A stretch of DNA of 64,000 nucleotides from Streptomyces sp. NBC_00670 (lineage in GTDB: Bacteria; Actinomycetota; Actinomycetes; Streptomycetales; Streptomycetaceae), in contig NZ_CP109017.1 of NCBI RefSeq assembly GCF_036226765.1, positions 3,792,501 through 3,856,500 of the forward strand, written 5' to 3'. The notes below the pieces were generated by a model that saw only the letters and a program-made list of their open reading frames with translations, ran no database searches and had not been told where the DNA came from. The position numbers and the translations under genes are program-made. Shown here one piece after another: positions 41,247 through 50,000 of this stretch (positions are counted from its first letter, which is position 1; every line of letters starts with the position of its first letter).

Positions 41247-41313
41247 CTGCGGGTCCGTTGTGGCTTGTCGCGCCCGCGCGGCGGAGCCGCACATGTCACA
41301 GCCCCGCGCCCCT
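41247..41313 (-). repeat. Dispersed intergenic repeat, copy 2
   Basis: These 67 bases match 27246-27313 closely. The copy is written here in the same plus-strand direction, while surrounding genes read on the minus strand. The rest of the 41184-41439 gap contains further partial inverted repeats around GGGGCGCGGCATGC and GGGCGCGCCCC but no gene. An insertion of the repeat into the operon would explain why the otherwise overlapping genes are separated here. Confidence 0.8.
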
Positions 41314-41439
41314 TTGGGTTGGCGTGCTCGCCGTTCTCCTGGAGGGGCGCGGCATGCAGGGCGCGCCCCTTGAGGCCGGCGCACTCGCCGTTCGTCGGGG
41401 CAGGCGCCGTACGCCGGGCGCCGTCGGCCTCGGGGCGGC

Positions 41440-43398
41440 TCATGACGCGTCGCCGATCACTCGGACGCGGTGGTCGTACGAGAAGACCAGCGACGGCCGG
41501 CTCAGGTCGATGCGGTCCGTGGGGTCGCCGCGCTTTCCCGTGAGGGGGTCCGCGGGGTGGAGGGTGACCTCGTCGACCAGTTCGACGCCGGGGACGCGTT
41601 GCAGTACCGCGAAGATCTCCCCCGACTGGACCGGGCGGCCGAACGGCCAGCCCTTGCCGTCGGCGCCGCCGGTCAGCGGGTCGAGGTGGCGGTAGAGCGC
41701 GTCGTGCGCCTGCCGGCGCACCCGGTCCGTGTCGACGCCGCGGAACGTGTGCACCGTGGCCACCACCGTCACCCCCTGGTAGAACGGCGGCCCCACGGCC
41801 AGCCGGGTTCCGATCAGCCGGCGCTCGTCGAGGTGCCGGGTGATGCGGGACAACAGCGCGTCCCCGGGCACGAGTTGCTCGAAGCGCAGCCGCCCGCCCG
41901 GGTCGGGCACGGCCTGGGGGACGACGAGGACCCGGATCGCGTAGGAGCCGTAGTCGCTCTCCTCGCCCTCCAGGCAGGTGATGCGGGCGGTCTCCGGGGC
42001 GGCGCGCCGGGCGAGTTCCTCGTAGTCCCGCAGGGTCACCGCGCGCTCCTGGGCGCGCAGTGTGATGGGGGCGCGTACCTTCGCCTCCTCGACGGTCTCG
42101 CCGTCGACGCCGCCCCGCGCGGCCTCGCGGTTGACGACCTCGCTGACGAAGGGGATGGAGGTGCGCAGCACCCGGACCGCGCCCCGGGCGACGTTCCCGG
42201 CCCGCCCGCCGCCGATGCGGTAGCGGCGGGCGCGCAGCACGGCGCCCTTGGGGGCGACCATGCCGTACTGGCGCAGGCTGCCGTCGGCCTCGCGCACCGA
42301 GGGGCCGAAGGCGATCTCCCCGGTGGTGGCGTCGAGGGTGAGGTGCCGGTCGTCGGGGCGGGAGGCCGCGAAGTGCGGGACGACCTCCCAGTCGACCCAG
42401 CCGTCGTGCTCGGCGCTCTGCACGAGGACCGGCGGGGTGTCGCCGACGACGGGGGCGTGGGCGAGGCGCAGCCGCTGCCCCGGCAGGCCGGTGGACTCGC
42501 CGAGCGCCTCGTCGTGGACGGTCTCGGCGTGGACGGCGCCGGTGGTGCCGCCGATGGTGCAGGCCTCCACCGAGCGGACGGTGGGGGAGGTGGTGTAGAA
42601 GGGCTGGTCGGGCAGCGGTTCGGTGACCCGGCAGCGCAGCCAGCCGGCCTCGTGGCCGCCGGTGCGCGAGAGCACGTGGCTGCCGGGGACGTGCAGGACG
42701 ACCTCGCCGGGCCGGTTGAGTCCGCCGGTGCCGTCGCGGTCGACCTCGCACGGCTGCCAGCCGTCCTCGGACCAGGCCTCCCAGACCAGCGGCGGCTGGC
42801 GGGGGTCGACACCGACGCCGTCGACCCGGCTGTCGAGTTCGAGGACGACGGCGCAGTGCGGCGCGGCGGCGGTGAGCCCGACCAGCATGCAGTCGCCGGG
42901 GCGCGGCGACTCGGCGAAGCACCCGATGTCGGTGCCCTCGGCGAGATCGTGCGTGTGGTCGGTGACGGTCTCGCCGCTGTGCTGCACGACCAGGTGGCGC
43001 AGCGCGCTGGGCACGATGCGCAGGTCCCGTTCGACGGCGAAGACGACCGCGTCCTCGCTCTCCGTGCGCGGGGTGGCGACCTCGGTGCCGGCGGGCACGG
43101 AGACGGCCTCCTCCTGCGGCGCGGACAGCCAGAAGGTGACGTCCGTACGGGCCGCGCTGGGCGGGAAGAGGGTGATGCCGACCAGGTCCAGGAAGGCGAG
43201 GTGGTTCTTCTCCGGGACCCGGTTGAGCCGGTAGACGATCTGGTCGGCCATGTGCGCGACCGTCTCGACGAGCGTGACGCCGGGGTCGGAGACGTTGTGG
43301 TCGGTCCACTCCGGGGCGCGCTGCTGGATGTAGCGCTTGGCGTCGTCGACGAACTGCTGGAAGCGGCGGTCGTCCAGGTTGGGGGAGGGCAGGGGCAT
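41440..43398 (-). CDS. Baseplate J-like protein of the contractile injection system
   Basis: The ATG at 43398 shares its A with the stop of the gp25 gene (TGATG) and starts MPLPSPNLDDRRFQQF; the product has 652 residues. N-terminal motifs QRAPEWTDHNVSDPGVTLVETVAHMADQIVYRLNRVPEKNHLAFLDLVGI, later EIAFGPSVREADGSLRQYG, GGGRAGNVARG and LRDYEELARRAAPETARI are characteristic of the large Afp11/baseplate J (gp6-like) family. These proteins form the wedge that connects baseplate, sheath and fibres. The length is in the normal range. Confidence 0.9.
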   Translation of the reverse strand: MPLPSPNLDDRRFQQFVDDAKRYIQQRAPEWTDHNVSDPGVTLVETVAHMADQIVYRLNRVPEKNHLAFLDLVGITLFPPSAARTDVTFWLSAPQEEAVSVPAGTEVATPRTESEDAVVFAVERDLRIVPSALRHLVVQHSGETVTDHTHDLAEGTDIGCFAESPRPGDCMLVGLTAAAPHCAVVLELDSRVDGVGVDPRQPPLVWEAWSEDGWQPCEVDRDGTGGLNRPGEVVLHVPGSHVLSRTGGHEAGWLRCRVTEPLPDQPFYTTSPTVRSVEACTIGGTTGAVHAETVHDEALGESTGLPGQRLRLAHAPVVGDTPPVLVQSAEHDGWVDWEVVPHFAASRPDDRHLTLDATTGEIAFGPSVREADGSLRQYGMVAPKGAVLRARRYRIGGGRAGNVARGAVRVLRTSIPFVSEVVNREAARGGVDGETVEEAKVRAPITLRAQERAVTLRDYEELARRAAPETARITCLEGEESDYGSYAIRVLVVPQAVPDPGGRLRFEQLVPGDALLSRITRHLDERRLIGTRLAVGPPFYQGVTVVATVHTFRGVDTDRVRRQAHDALYRHLDPLTGGADGKGWPFGRPVQSGEIFAVLQRVPGVELVDEVTLHPADPLTGKRGDPTDRIDLSRPSLVFSYDHRVRVIGDAS

Positions 43399-43850
43399 CA
43401 GAGGTCGCTTTCGGGGAGGTGGCCGGGGCCGTCGGACGGCGCGGGTGCGCCCGGCTCCTCGTGGGAGGGGATGACGTAGAACGGGAAGACGAGGCTGCGC
43501 GGGTTGTTGGTGCCGCGGATCGAATAGCTCACGTCGATCAGCAGGGTGCTCTCCTCGGCACCCACCGACACCTCCACGTCCTGCACCTCGATGCGGGGCT
43601 CCCAGCGGTCCAGGCTGAGGTGGACCTCGTGCTGGATGCGGCCGGCGGTCTGTTCGTTGACCGGGGCGAAGACCAGGTCGTGGATGGCGCAGCCGAACTC
43701 GGGGCGCATCGGCCGCTCGCCCGGCGCGGTGGAGAGGATCAGCCGGATGGACTCCTCGATCTCCTTCTCGCCGCTGACCAGGGCGATGCCGCCGGTCGGC
43801 CCGATGCGCAGCGGGAACGACCAGCCGGAGCCGACGAACTGTTCGGCCAT
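43398..43850 (-). CDS. gp25-like baseplate wedge protein
   Basis: The 150-residue protein matches the GPW/gp25 lysozyme-like fold used in contractile tails (Afp9-type). Characteristic motifs are SGEKEIEESIRLILSTAPGERPMRPEFGCAIHDLVFAPVN and YSIRGTNNPRSLVFPFYV. The EExxRxxLxTxPGERxxxPxFG pattern is diagnostic. It triggers sheath assembly at the baseplate. It overlaps the baseplate J gene by one base and lies 32 bases downstream of the spike gene. Confidence 0.92.
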   Translation of the reverse strand: MAEQFVGSGWSFPLRIGPTGGIALVSGEKEIEESIRLILSTAPGERPMRPEFGCAIHDLVFAPVNEQTAGRIQHEVHLSLDRWEPRIEVQDVEVSVGAEESTLLIDVSYSIRGTNNPRSLVFPFYVIPSHEEPGAPAPSDGPGHLPESDL

Positions 43851-43882
43851 GAGTCAAGCCACCTGCCTTGTGCGGGAGAGGT

Positions 43883-45802
43883 TCATGACGCACCCAGCAT
43901 CGGGATCATGGCGACCTTGAACGAGGGTGACAGGACCGAGAAGCTCGCGCCGACGACCCTGGTGGAGGCGGAGTTGAGCTGCAGGGTGCCGCCGCCGGTG
44001 ATGTTGGTGGCGCCGCCGCCGGTCAGGGTCGCGGCGCCGCCCGCCACCATGTTCAGGGCGCCTCCGGTGTTGACGGCGATCTGGCCCGCGCTGCGCATGT
44101 TGATCATGCTGCCGCCCTGGATGCTGATCGGGCCGCCGCTCTTGATGCTCAGGGAGCGCCCGGCGCTGAGCGACAGGCTGGTGCCGGCCTCGACGGACAC
44201 CGAGTGGCTGCCCCTGATGCTGACCGTGCCCTTGCTGTCGACGCTGATCTCGGTGTTCGTCCGGTCCAGGTTGATGACGAGCTTGTCGTCGCCGGACTGG
44301 ATGCGGACGCCCTGCTTGCGGGCCAGCTTGGCGCTGAGCAGGTCGACGCGGTTGCCGGTGCGGTCGGAGAGGGTGTGCCGGGCGGCCTGGTTGCGGGCGC
44401 CGTGGTAGAGCGGCACGTCGTTCTTCGTCTCCTGGTTCCGGCCGTTGTACAGACCGCCGAGGACGAAGGGGTGGTCCAGGGCGCCCCGGTCGAAGGCGAC
44501 GAGCACCTCGTCGCCGACGTCGAGCGGGAAGAACCCGCCGCCGTTCCTGCCGCCGAGCTGCACCGAGCGCGTCCAGTCGCTGACGTAGGTGTCGTCCAAC
44601 CACGGGAACGTGAGCTTGACCCGGCCGCGCCCCAGCGGGTCGGTGACGTCGGTGACGACGGCGTTGGCGACGCTGGGCAGCCGGGGCGCGCTCTCGGTGC
44701 CGCCGGAGGCCAGCCCGTACAGCGAGCGCCACTGGCGGCCGCTGACGGTGAGCGCCGACTCGTAGTGCTGGCCGGCGCCGAAGCCGTGCCGGACGGAGGT
44801 GACGGTGTACTTGCCCTCGAAGGGGGCGCCGGTGTCGGCGAGCGCCACCGGGACGCCCGGCCGCAGCCTGGGGTTGCCGCGGACGGTGACCTCCACCTCC
44901 GCGAAGGAGGCGGAGACGTCGTCGGCGAGCGCCTTCGCGGCGTGTGTGACCTCGGCCTGCTTGTCGTAGGGCGTGGCGGTCTGCACCAGCTTGGTCGGCC
45001 GGAAGAAGCGGGCCGCGCCGCCGGGGGTGGCGCCGATCTCGAAGCCCGGGTTGGTGGTGGCCGGGGCGGTGGCGACGATCTCCTTGGCCAGGTTGACGTC
45101 CCAGCCCCGCGACTCGACCTCGGCGACCTGGTCGGCGGCGGTGACGCCGGTGCGCAGCCGCAGGATGTCGTGCCGGGCCTGGAGGACGAACGGGCTCTTG
45201 TCGCCGTCGGTCTCCGGGGACGGCGCGCCGGAGGACGGCTCGGGCGAGACGAAGTTGAAGTTGCCCCTGGCGTCCAGGGACATCACCATCTCGTTCTCGT
45301 CGGCGAGCCGGGCGAGGAAGTCCCAGTCGGTGACGTTGGACTGGCTGATGAACTCGTACTGCGCCTTCGTCGACTCGATCCGGCCGACCGGGACGCTGTT
45401 GAGGCCGACCAGTTTGCGGACGATGGAGGAGGCCGTCTCGTTGGTGTACGCGGCCACGCGGCGCCGGCGCAGCAGCCGGTGGCCGAGGTCGTAGCCGCGG
45501 ATCACGGTGAAGGAGCCGGTGCCGTCGTAGTCGGCCTCCAGGGCGGTCACCTCGCCGGTCAGCAGCGGATCGGCGGCGCCCTTGCCGCCCGCGACGGGGG
45601 TCAGGACGACGTCGGTGCCGAAGGTGACGCCGAGCCGCTTGAGCAGGGTGCGGTTGGGGTCGCGGAAGGTGAGGCGGAACGCGGCGGGGACGCCGACGCC
45701 CTGGTCGACCCAGCCCTCCACGAGCAGCGGGGCGATCGTCTTGCGCAGCTCCATCCCGTTGAACTTGACCTTGATGATGTTGGAGTACGTCAGCGGCGGC
45801 AT
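43883..45802 (-). CDS. VgrG-like spike protein of the injection system
   Basis: The 639-residue protein has N-terminal VgrG/gp27-like domains (KFNGMELRKTIAPLLVEGWVDQGVGVPAAFRLTFRD, then RKLVGLNSVPVGRIESTKAQYEFISQSNVTDWDFLARLADE). A gp5-like OB fold follows (TDVTDPLGRGRVKLTFPWLDDTYVSDWTRSVQLGGRNGGGFFPLDVGDEVLVAFD), then a C-terminal beta-helix of short repeats (SIRGSHSVSVEAGTSLSLSAGRSLSIKSGG). This is the Afp8-type puncturing spike. No separate PAAR tip gene is evident nearby; the beta-helix end may serve. It overlaps the LysM gene by one base. Confidence 0.93.
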   Translation of the reverse strand: MPPLTYSNIIKVKFNGMELRKTIAPLLVEGWVDQGVGVPAAFRLTFRDPNRTLLKRLGVTFGTDVVLTPVAGGKGAADPLLTGEVTALEADYDGTGSFTVIRGYDLGHRLLRRRRVAAYTNETASSIVRKLVGLNSVPVGRIESTKAQYEFISQSNVTDWDFLARLADENEMVMSLDARGNFNFVSPEPSSGAPSPETDGDKSPFVLQARHDILRLRTGVTAADQVAEVESRGWDVNLAKEIVATAPATTNPGFEIGATPGGAARFFRPTKLVQTATPYDKQAEVTHAAKALADDVSASFAEVEVTVRGNPRLRPGVPVALADTGAPFEGKYTVTSVRHGFGAGQHYESALTVSGRQWRSLYGLASGGTESAPRLPSVANAVVTDVTDPLGRGRVKLTFPWLDDTYVSDWTRSVQLGGRNGGGFFPLDVGDEVLVAFDRGALDHPFVLGGLYNGRNQETKNDVPLYHGARNQAARHTLSDRTGNRVDLLSAKLARKQGVRIQSGDDKLVINLDRTNTEISVDSKGTVSIRGSHSVSVEAGTSLSLSAGRSLSIKSGGPISIQGGSMINMRSAGQIAVNTGGALNMVAGGAATLTGGGATNITGGGTLQLNSASTRVVGASFSVLSPSFKVAMIPMLGAS

Positions 45803-46515
45803 CAGCGGTGCACCTCCTGCGTGGCGGGCAGCAGCAGATCGGTGCCGTTGGCCAGCCGGGCGGGGTCGTCGATCCCGTTGGCCTCGGCGATGTCACGCCA
45901 GGCGGAGGCGTCGCCGTACTCCTGCCAGGCCAGCGACTGGAGGGTGTCGCCGGCGACGACGCGGTGCACGCGCTGGGCGGTGAGGGCGCCGGAGGTCGGG
46001 TTCTGCCCCGGGGTGGCGTGCGGCAGTTCGTGCAGCGACACCTGGCAGGTGGCGCGGACGGGGACGCCGGAGGTGCCGAACAGCGTGTACGACGCCTCGA
46101 CGGAGCTGACGTAGGAGATGAACCGGGCCGTGGCGAACGAGCCCCACTGGAAGATCACCCAGGGCGGCGAGGGCTTGTCGGCGGCCTTGCTCCTGGCCGT
46201 CACCACACAGCAGTCCATCAGCGCCTCGACCTGCTTCAGCACGGCGTTGCTGCCGGGCTTGTCGGAGGAGTCCAGGAAGACCTCCACGGTCATCTCCCGG
46301 GCCACCGGGCCCATGAACTCCGGGATCGAGCCGTCCCGGGTGTTGGCGGCCGGGGTGTTCTTCCACTCGGCCTGCCGGGACAGGGTCAGCTGCGCCGGGT
46401 TGAACTGGAGGGTGAAGTTCTTGATGAGCGCGCCCGGCGAGGGGCTGTCGCCGATGGGCGGCTCGTGGATGGCGAGGGTGGCGTGGACGAGGCTCTTGCC
46501 GGCACCGTTGGCCAT
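45802..46515 (-). CDS. LysM-domain baseplate hub protein (Afp7-type)
   Basis: The ATG at 46515 with AAAGGAG seven bases upstream gives 237 residues. The main part begins AGKSLVHATLAIHEP and contains FTLQFNPAQLTLSRQAEW and DSSDKPGSNAVLKQVEALMDCC, as in eCIS CIS7/Afp7 proteins. The C-terminus is a LysM module (HRVVAGDTLQSLAWQEYGDASAWRDIAEANGIDDPARLANGTDLLLP, about 183-229). In related particles this protein links the tube to the spike. It is translationally coupled to the spike gene. Confidence 0.92.
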   Translation of the reverse strand: MANGAGKSLVHATLAIHEPPIGDSPSPGALIKNFTLQFNPAQLTLSRQAEWKNTPAANTRDGSIPEFMGPVAREMTVEVFLDSSDKPGSNAVLKQVEALMDCCVVTARSKAADKPSPPWVIFQWGSFATARFISYVSSVEASYTLFGTSGVPVRATCQVSLHELPHATPGQNPTSGALTAQRVHRVVAGDTLQSLAWQEYGDASAWRDIAEANGIDDPARLANGTDLLLPATQEVHR

Positions 46516-46580
46516 GTGCCGCTCCTTTCGTTCCGGTGGGGTGCGCCGGCGTTGCCGGTCTCCCTGCTGGTGGCGGGGGA

Positions 46581-47003
46581 TCAGTCCGTGAAGCCGTGGT
46601 GGGCGATCTCCAGGACCTCCGTGGCGACGGCCGGGCTGCCGGCGTCGAAGGACGGGCCCTGCCAGCTCACCGGCAGGACGTCGAGCAGCCCCCAGCGGGC
46701 GATCTCGGAACCGTCCGCGCGCCGGGCCACGATGGTCCCGGTGGGCCGCTTGATCCCGGTCTGCACGGAGGAGATCCACTTGGCGACCTTGGTGGTGTCC
46801 GGGGTGAGCGGACGGGTCAGCCGGACGTGGGAGAAGGTGATGCGGGTCGGCAACTGCCAGACGAAGCCGTTGTTGCCGCCCTCGGGGCGCTGCTCCACCT
46901 CGACCTGGGACGACAGCCCCTCGCACCCGTTCCAGTAGCCGAGGCTCTGGCCGTCGATGGACAGGGTGAACCAGATGGTGGAACCGGGGTCCGTGCGGGA
47001 CAT
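46581..47003 (-). CDS. Second tail-tube-like protein (Afp5-type)
   Basis: The 140-residue protein belongs to the gp19/tail-tube-like family. MSRTDPGSTIWFTLSIDGQSLGYWNGCEGLSSQVEVEQRPEGGNNGFVWQLPTRITFSHVRLTRPLTPDT matches the strand pattern of the inner-tube initiator. Two tube paralogues are usual in eCIS: the main tube (51372-51821) and this baseplate-proximal ring. It lies between the giant repeat protein gene and the LysM gene. Confidence 0.88.
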   Translation of the reverse strand: MSRTDPGSTIWFTLSIDGQSLGYWNGCEGLSSQVEVEQRPEGGNNGFVWQLPTRITFSHVRLTRPLTPDTTKVAKWISSVQTGIKRPTGTIVARRADGSEIARWGLLDVLPVSWQGPSFDAGSPAVATEVLEIAHHGFTD

Positions 47004-47020
47004 CGGGGGCGGCCTTTCGC

Positions 47021-47047
47021 GTGCGTTCGGTGCGTTCGGTGTCTTCG
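47021..47047 (+). repeat. Three 9-base repeats between eCIS genes
   Basis: Consecutive 9-mers GTGCGTTCG, GTGCGTTCG and GTGTCTTCG lie in the 59-base gap between the tube-like gene and the giant repeat-protein gene. They resemble the 9-mer run at 25947-25999. No function is evident. Confidence 0.55.
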
Positions 47048-47062
47048 AGGCGGAGGGGTGCG

Positions 47063-50000
47063 TCAGCGGCGGTCGTCGCGGAGCCTGCCGATCCGTTCGC
47101 GGTCCATCCGCAGCTCCGTGCGGAGCATGCGGGTGACGCGGCCGATGATCCGGTGCGCCAGTTCGTCGAGCTGGAAGTCGGTCAGGTCCTTCGGGTCCAA
47201 GGACCCGGCCGGCACCCGGGTGTACGCGGGCGGCGGGTCCGCGGGGGGCCGCTGCTCGTTCCCGTCGAGCGGCACCGCGGTGTAGGCCGGCGGCGGTTCC
47301 TCGTCCCGCGACGCCGGGACCCTGCCCAGCGTGGAGGCGACGGTGGCCGCCGCGGCGGCGGCGAGCGCACCGGTGGCCGACCGCGGCTGGGAGCGCTGCA
47401 CGGCCGCCGGCTCCCCGGGCGGGGCGGGCGGGGTGAGGGAGGTCAGCGGGAGCGCGGAGAGCGTGCCGGACGCGGCGGCCCGCAGGGGTACGGGGCCGGC
47501 GGCCGCGTCCCGCCGCACCTGCGGCGCCCCGAGCCCGGCGCGCCGGGACGCCGCGCCGTCGGGGCTCCTCGTGCCGCCCGGCTCCGGCCCGGCCGGGGCG
47601 GAGGGCAGCGGCGCCCCGAGCCCGGCACGGCGGGCCGGCCCCGGGGCGGCGAAGGCCCGCTGGACGGGCGCGGCACCGGCGTCCGAGGCGCCGGGCCCGG
47701 CGGACGCCGTCGCCGCGGACGCCGCACCCGCGGGCTGCCGCTGCACGGGGGTGGGCGGGGGCGGTGTGCCGGGGCCGTGGGTGAGTGGCTGCGCGGGGGT
47801 GCGCGGTGCGCGCGAGGGTGCCGTCGCGGGGTCGGCGGCCAGGCGCTGCACGGCGGACGTACCGCCCGGGGCGGGTGCGCCCGCCTCGCGCGGGGACGCG
47901 GCCGGGGCGTCGGTGACGCGGCGCTGTACGGCCTGCGCCGCGCCGGGGTCACGCACGGCGGACGTGCCGCCCGAGGCACCCGCGACCGGCAGCACGGGGT
48001 CGGCCGTCCGGCGCTGCCCGGGGGTGGACGGGGGCGTCGTGCCGGGATCGCCCGCGAGTTTCACGGGGTCGACGGCTCGGCGCTGTACGGAGGCGGGTGT
48101 GCCCGCCCCGGGCGAGGGCGCCGTCGCGGGGTCGGCCGCGGGGCGCCGGACGGCCGGGGTCGTGCCGGACGCGCCCGCGTCCCGTGCGGTCGGCGTGCGG
48201 TTGGGGTCGCGCGTGAGCGGGACGGAGGCAAGGGCTTGGCGCTGCACGGTCGGAGTCGCGCCGGGCGCGCTTGCGTCCCGTGCGGTCGGCGTGCGGGACG
48301 GGTCGCGCGTGAGCGGCACGGGGGCGGCGGCCCGGCGCTGTACGGGGGCGGGTGCGCCCGTCTCCCGCGAGGCGGCCGTCGCGGTGTCGGCGGCCAGGCG
48401 CTGGACGGCCGGCGTCGCGCCGGGCGCGCTTGCGTCCCGTGCGGTCGGCGTGCGGGACGGGTCGCGTGTGAGCGGCACGGGCTCGACGGCCCGGCGCTGT
48501 ACGGGGGCGGGTGCGCCCGTCTCCCGCGAGGCGGCCGTCGCGGTGTCGGCGGCCAGGCGCTGGACGGCCGGCGTCGTGCCGGACGCGCCCGCGTTCCGTG
48601 CGGTCGGCGTGCGGGACGGGTCGCGTGTGAGCTTCACGGGCTCGACGGCTTGGCGTCGGCGGGTGCCCGTCTCGGACGAGGGCGCCGTCGCGGAGTCGGC
48701 AGTGCGGCGCTGCACGGTCGGCGTCGTGCCGGGCGTACCCGTGTCCCGGGCGCCCGGCGGCGTGCTGCCCGGGCCGCCCGTCACCGGCTGCGCGGGGTCG
48801 GGGGTCCGGCGCTGCACGGGGGTGGGCGGGGGCGTCGTCCCGGGGTCGCGCGTGAGTGGCTGTGCGGGGGTGCCGCGCCGGCCCGGCGTGGGGCCACCCG
48901 TCTCACGCGGCGACGCCTGTGAGGCGTTGTGCGCGCCGGTGTCCCGTGCGGCCGACGTGCTGTTCGCGTCGCCCGTGACGGCCCGGCGCTGCACGGCCGG
49001 CGTCGTGCCGGGCATACCCGCGTCCCGCCTGCCCGACGACGTGCCGGCGGGGTTGTGCCTGCCCGGCTGCGCGGGGTCGGGCGTCCGGCGCTGCACGGGG
49101 GTGGGCGGGGGCGTCGTCCCGGGGTCGCGCGTGAGTGGCTGTGCGGGGGTGCCGCGCCGGCCCGGCGTGGGGCCACCCGTCTCGCGCGGGGACGCCGTCG
49201 CGGCGTCGGACGCGCGGCGCTGCCCCGCGGGCGGCGTCGTGCCGGGCGTGCCCGCGTCGCGCGCGCCGGGGTTCGACGGCACGGGGTCCGCAGTCCGGCG
49301 CTGCACGGGGGCGGGCGAAGCCGACGTACCGGCGTTCCTCGTGACCGGTCGCGTGGGCGCGGTGACCTGGCGCTGCGCCGGGGCGGGTGCGCCCGCATCC
49401 GGTGAGGGCGTGCTCGCGTTCCGCGCGGCCGACGGGCCGCCGGGGCTCGGCGGTGCGGGGTTCGCCGTCCGGCGCTGCACGGGGGCGGACGGGAGCGGCG
49501 TACCCGGGTCGCGCGTGACCGGCCGCGTGGGCGTGGCGGCCCTGCGCTGCGCCGGGGCCGGCGCACCCGCCTCCGACGAGGGCCCGGACGACAGCCGGCG
49601 TTGCGTGCCGGGCGCGCCCGCGTCCCCCGCGGCCGGCGGGCCGCCGGGGTTCGGCGGTGCGGGGTTCGCCGTCCGGCGCTGCACCGGGGCGGACGGGAGC
49701 GGCGTACCCGGGTCGCTCGTGACCGGCCGCGCGGGCGCGACGGCCGGCGGCGTGCCGGGCGTACCCGCGTCACGCCCGGTCGACCCCTCGGCGCGCCGTA
49801 CCGGAGGCGCCGGCGCGGCGCCGCCGCCCGGGGCGGGTGCGCCCGCGTCCCGCACGGCTCGCTGTACCGGCAGGTGGGCGTCGGCGGTGGCCGGGGAGGT
49901 GCGCGGGGGAACGGCGCCGGGGGAGGCGGGTGTTCCGCCTCCCCTGTCGTCCCCCTTGCCGCCGCCCCCGCCGTCGCCGTGCGCCGGCCGGGGCGCGGTG

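Noticed and set aside
48281..49196. Regular repeats that could suggest a CRISPR array
   Set aside because: Units are long (132 and 159 bases), multiples of three, inside a coding frame, without unique spacers, and no cas gene is near.
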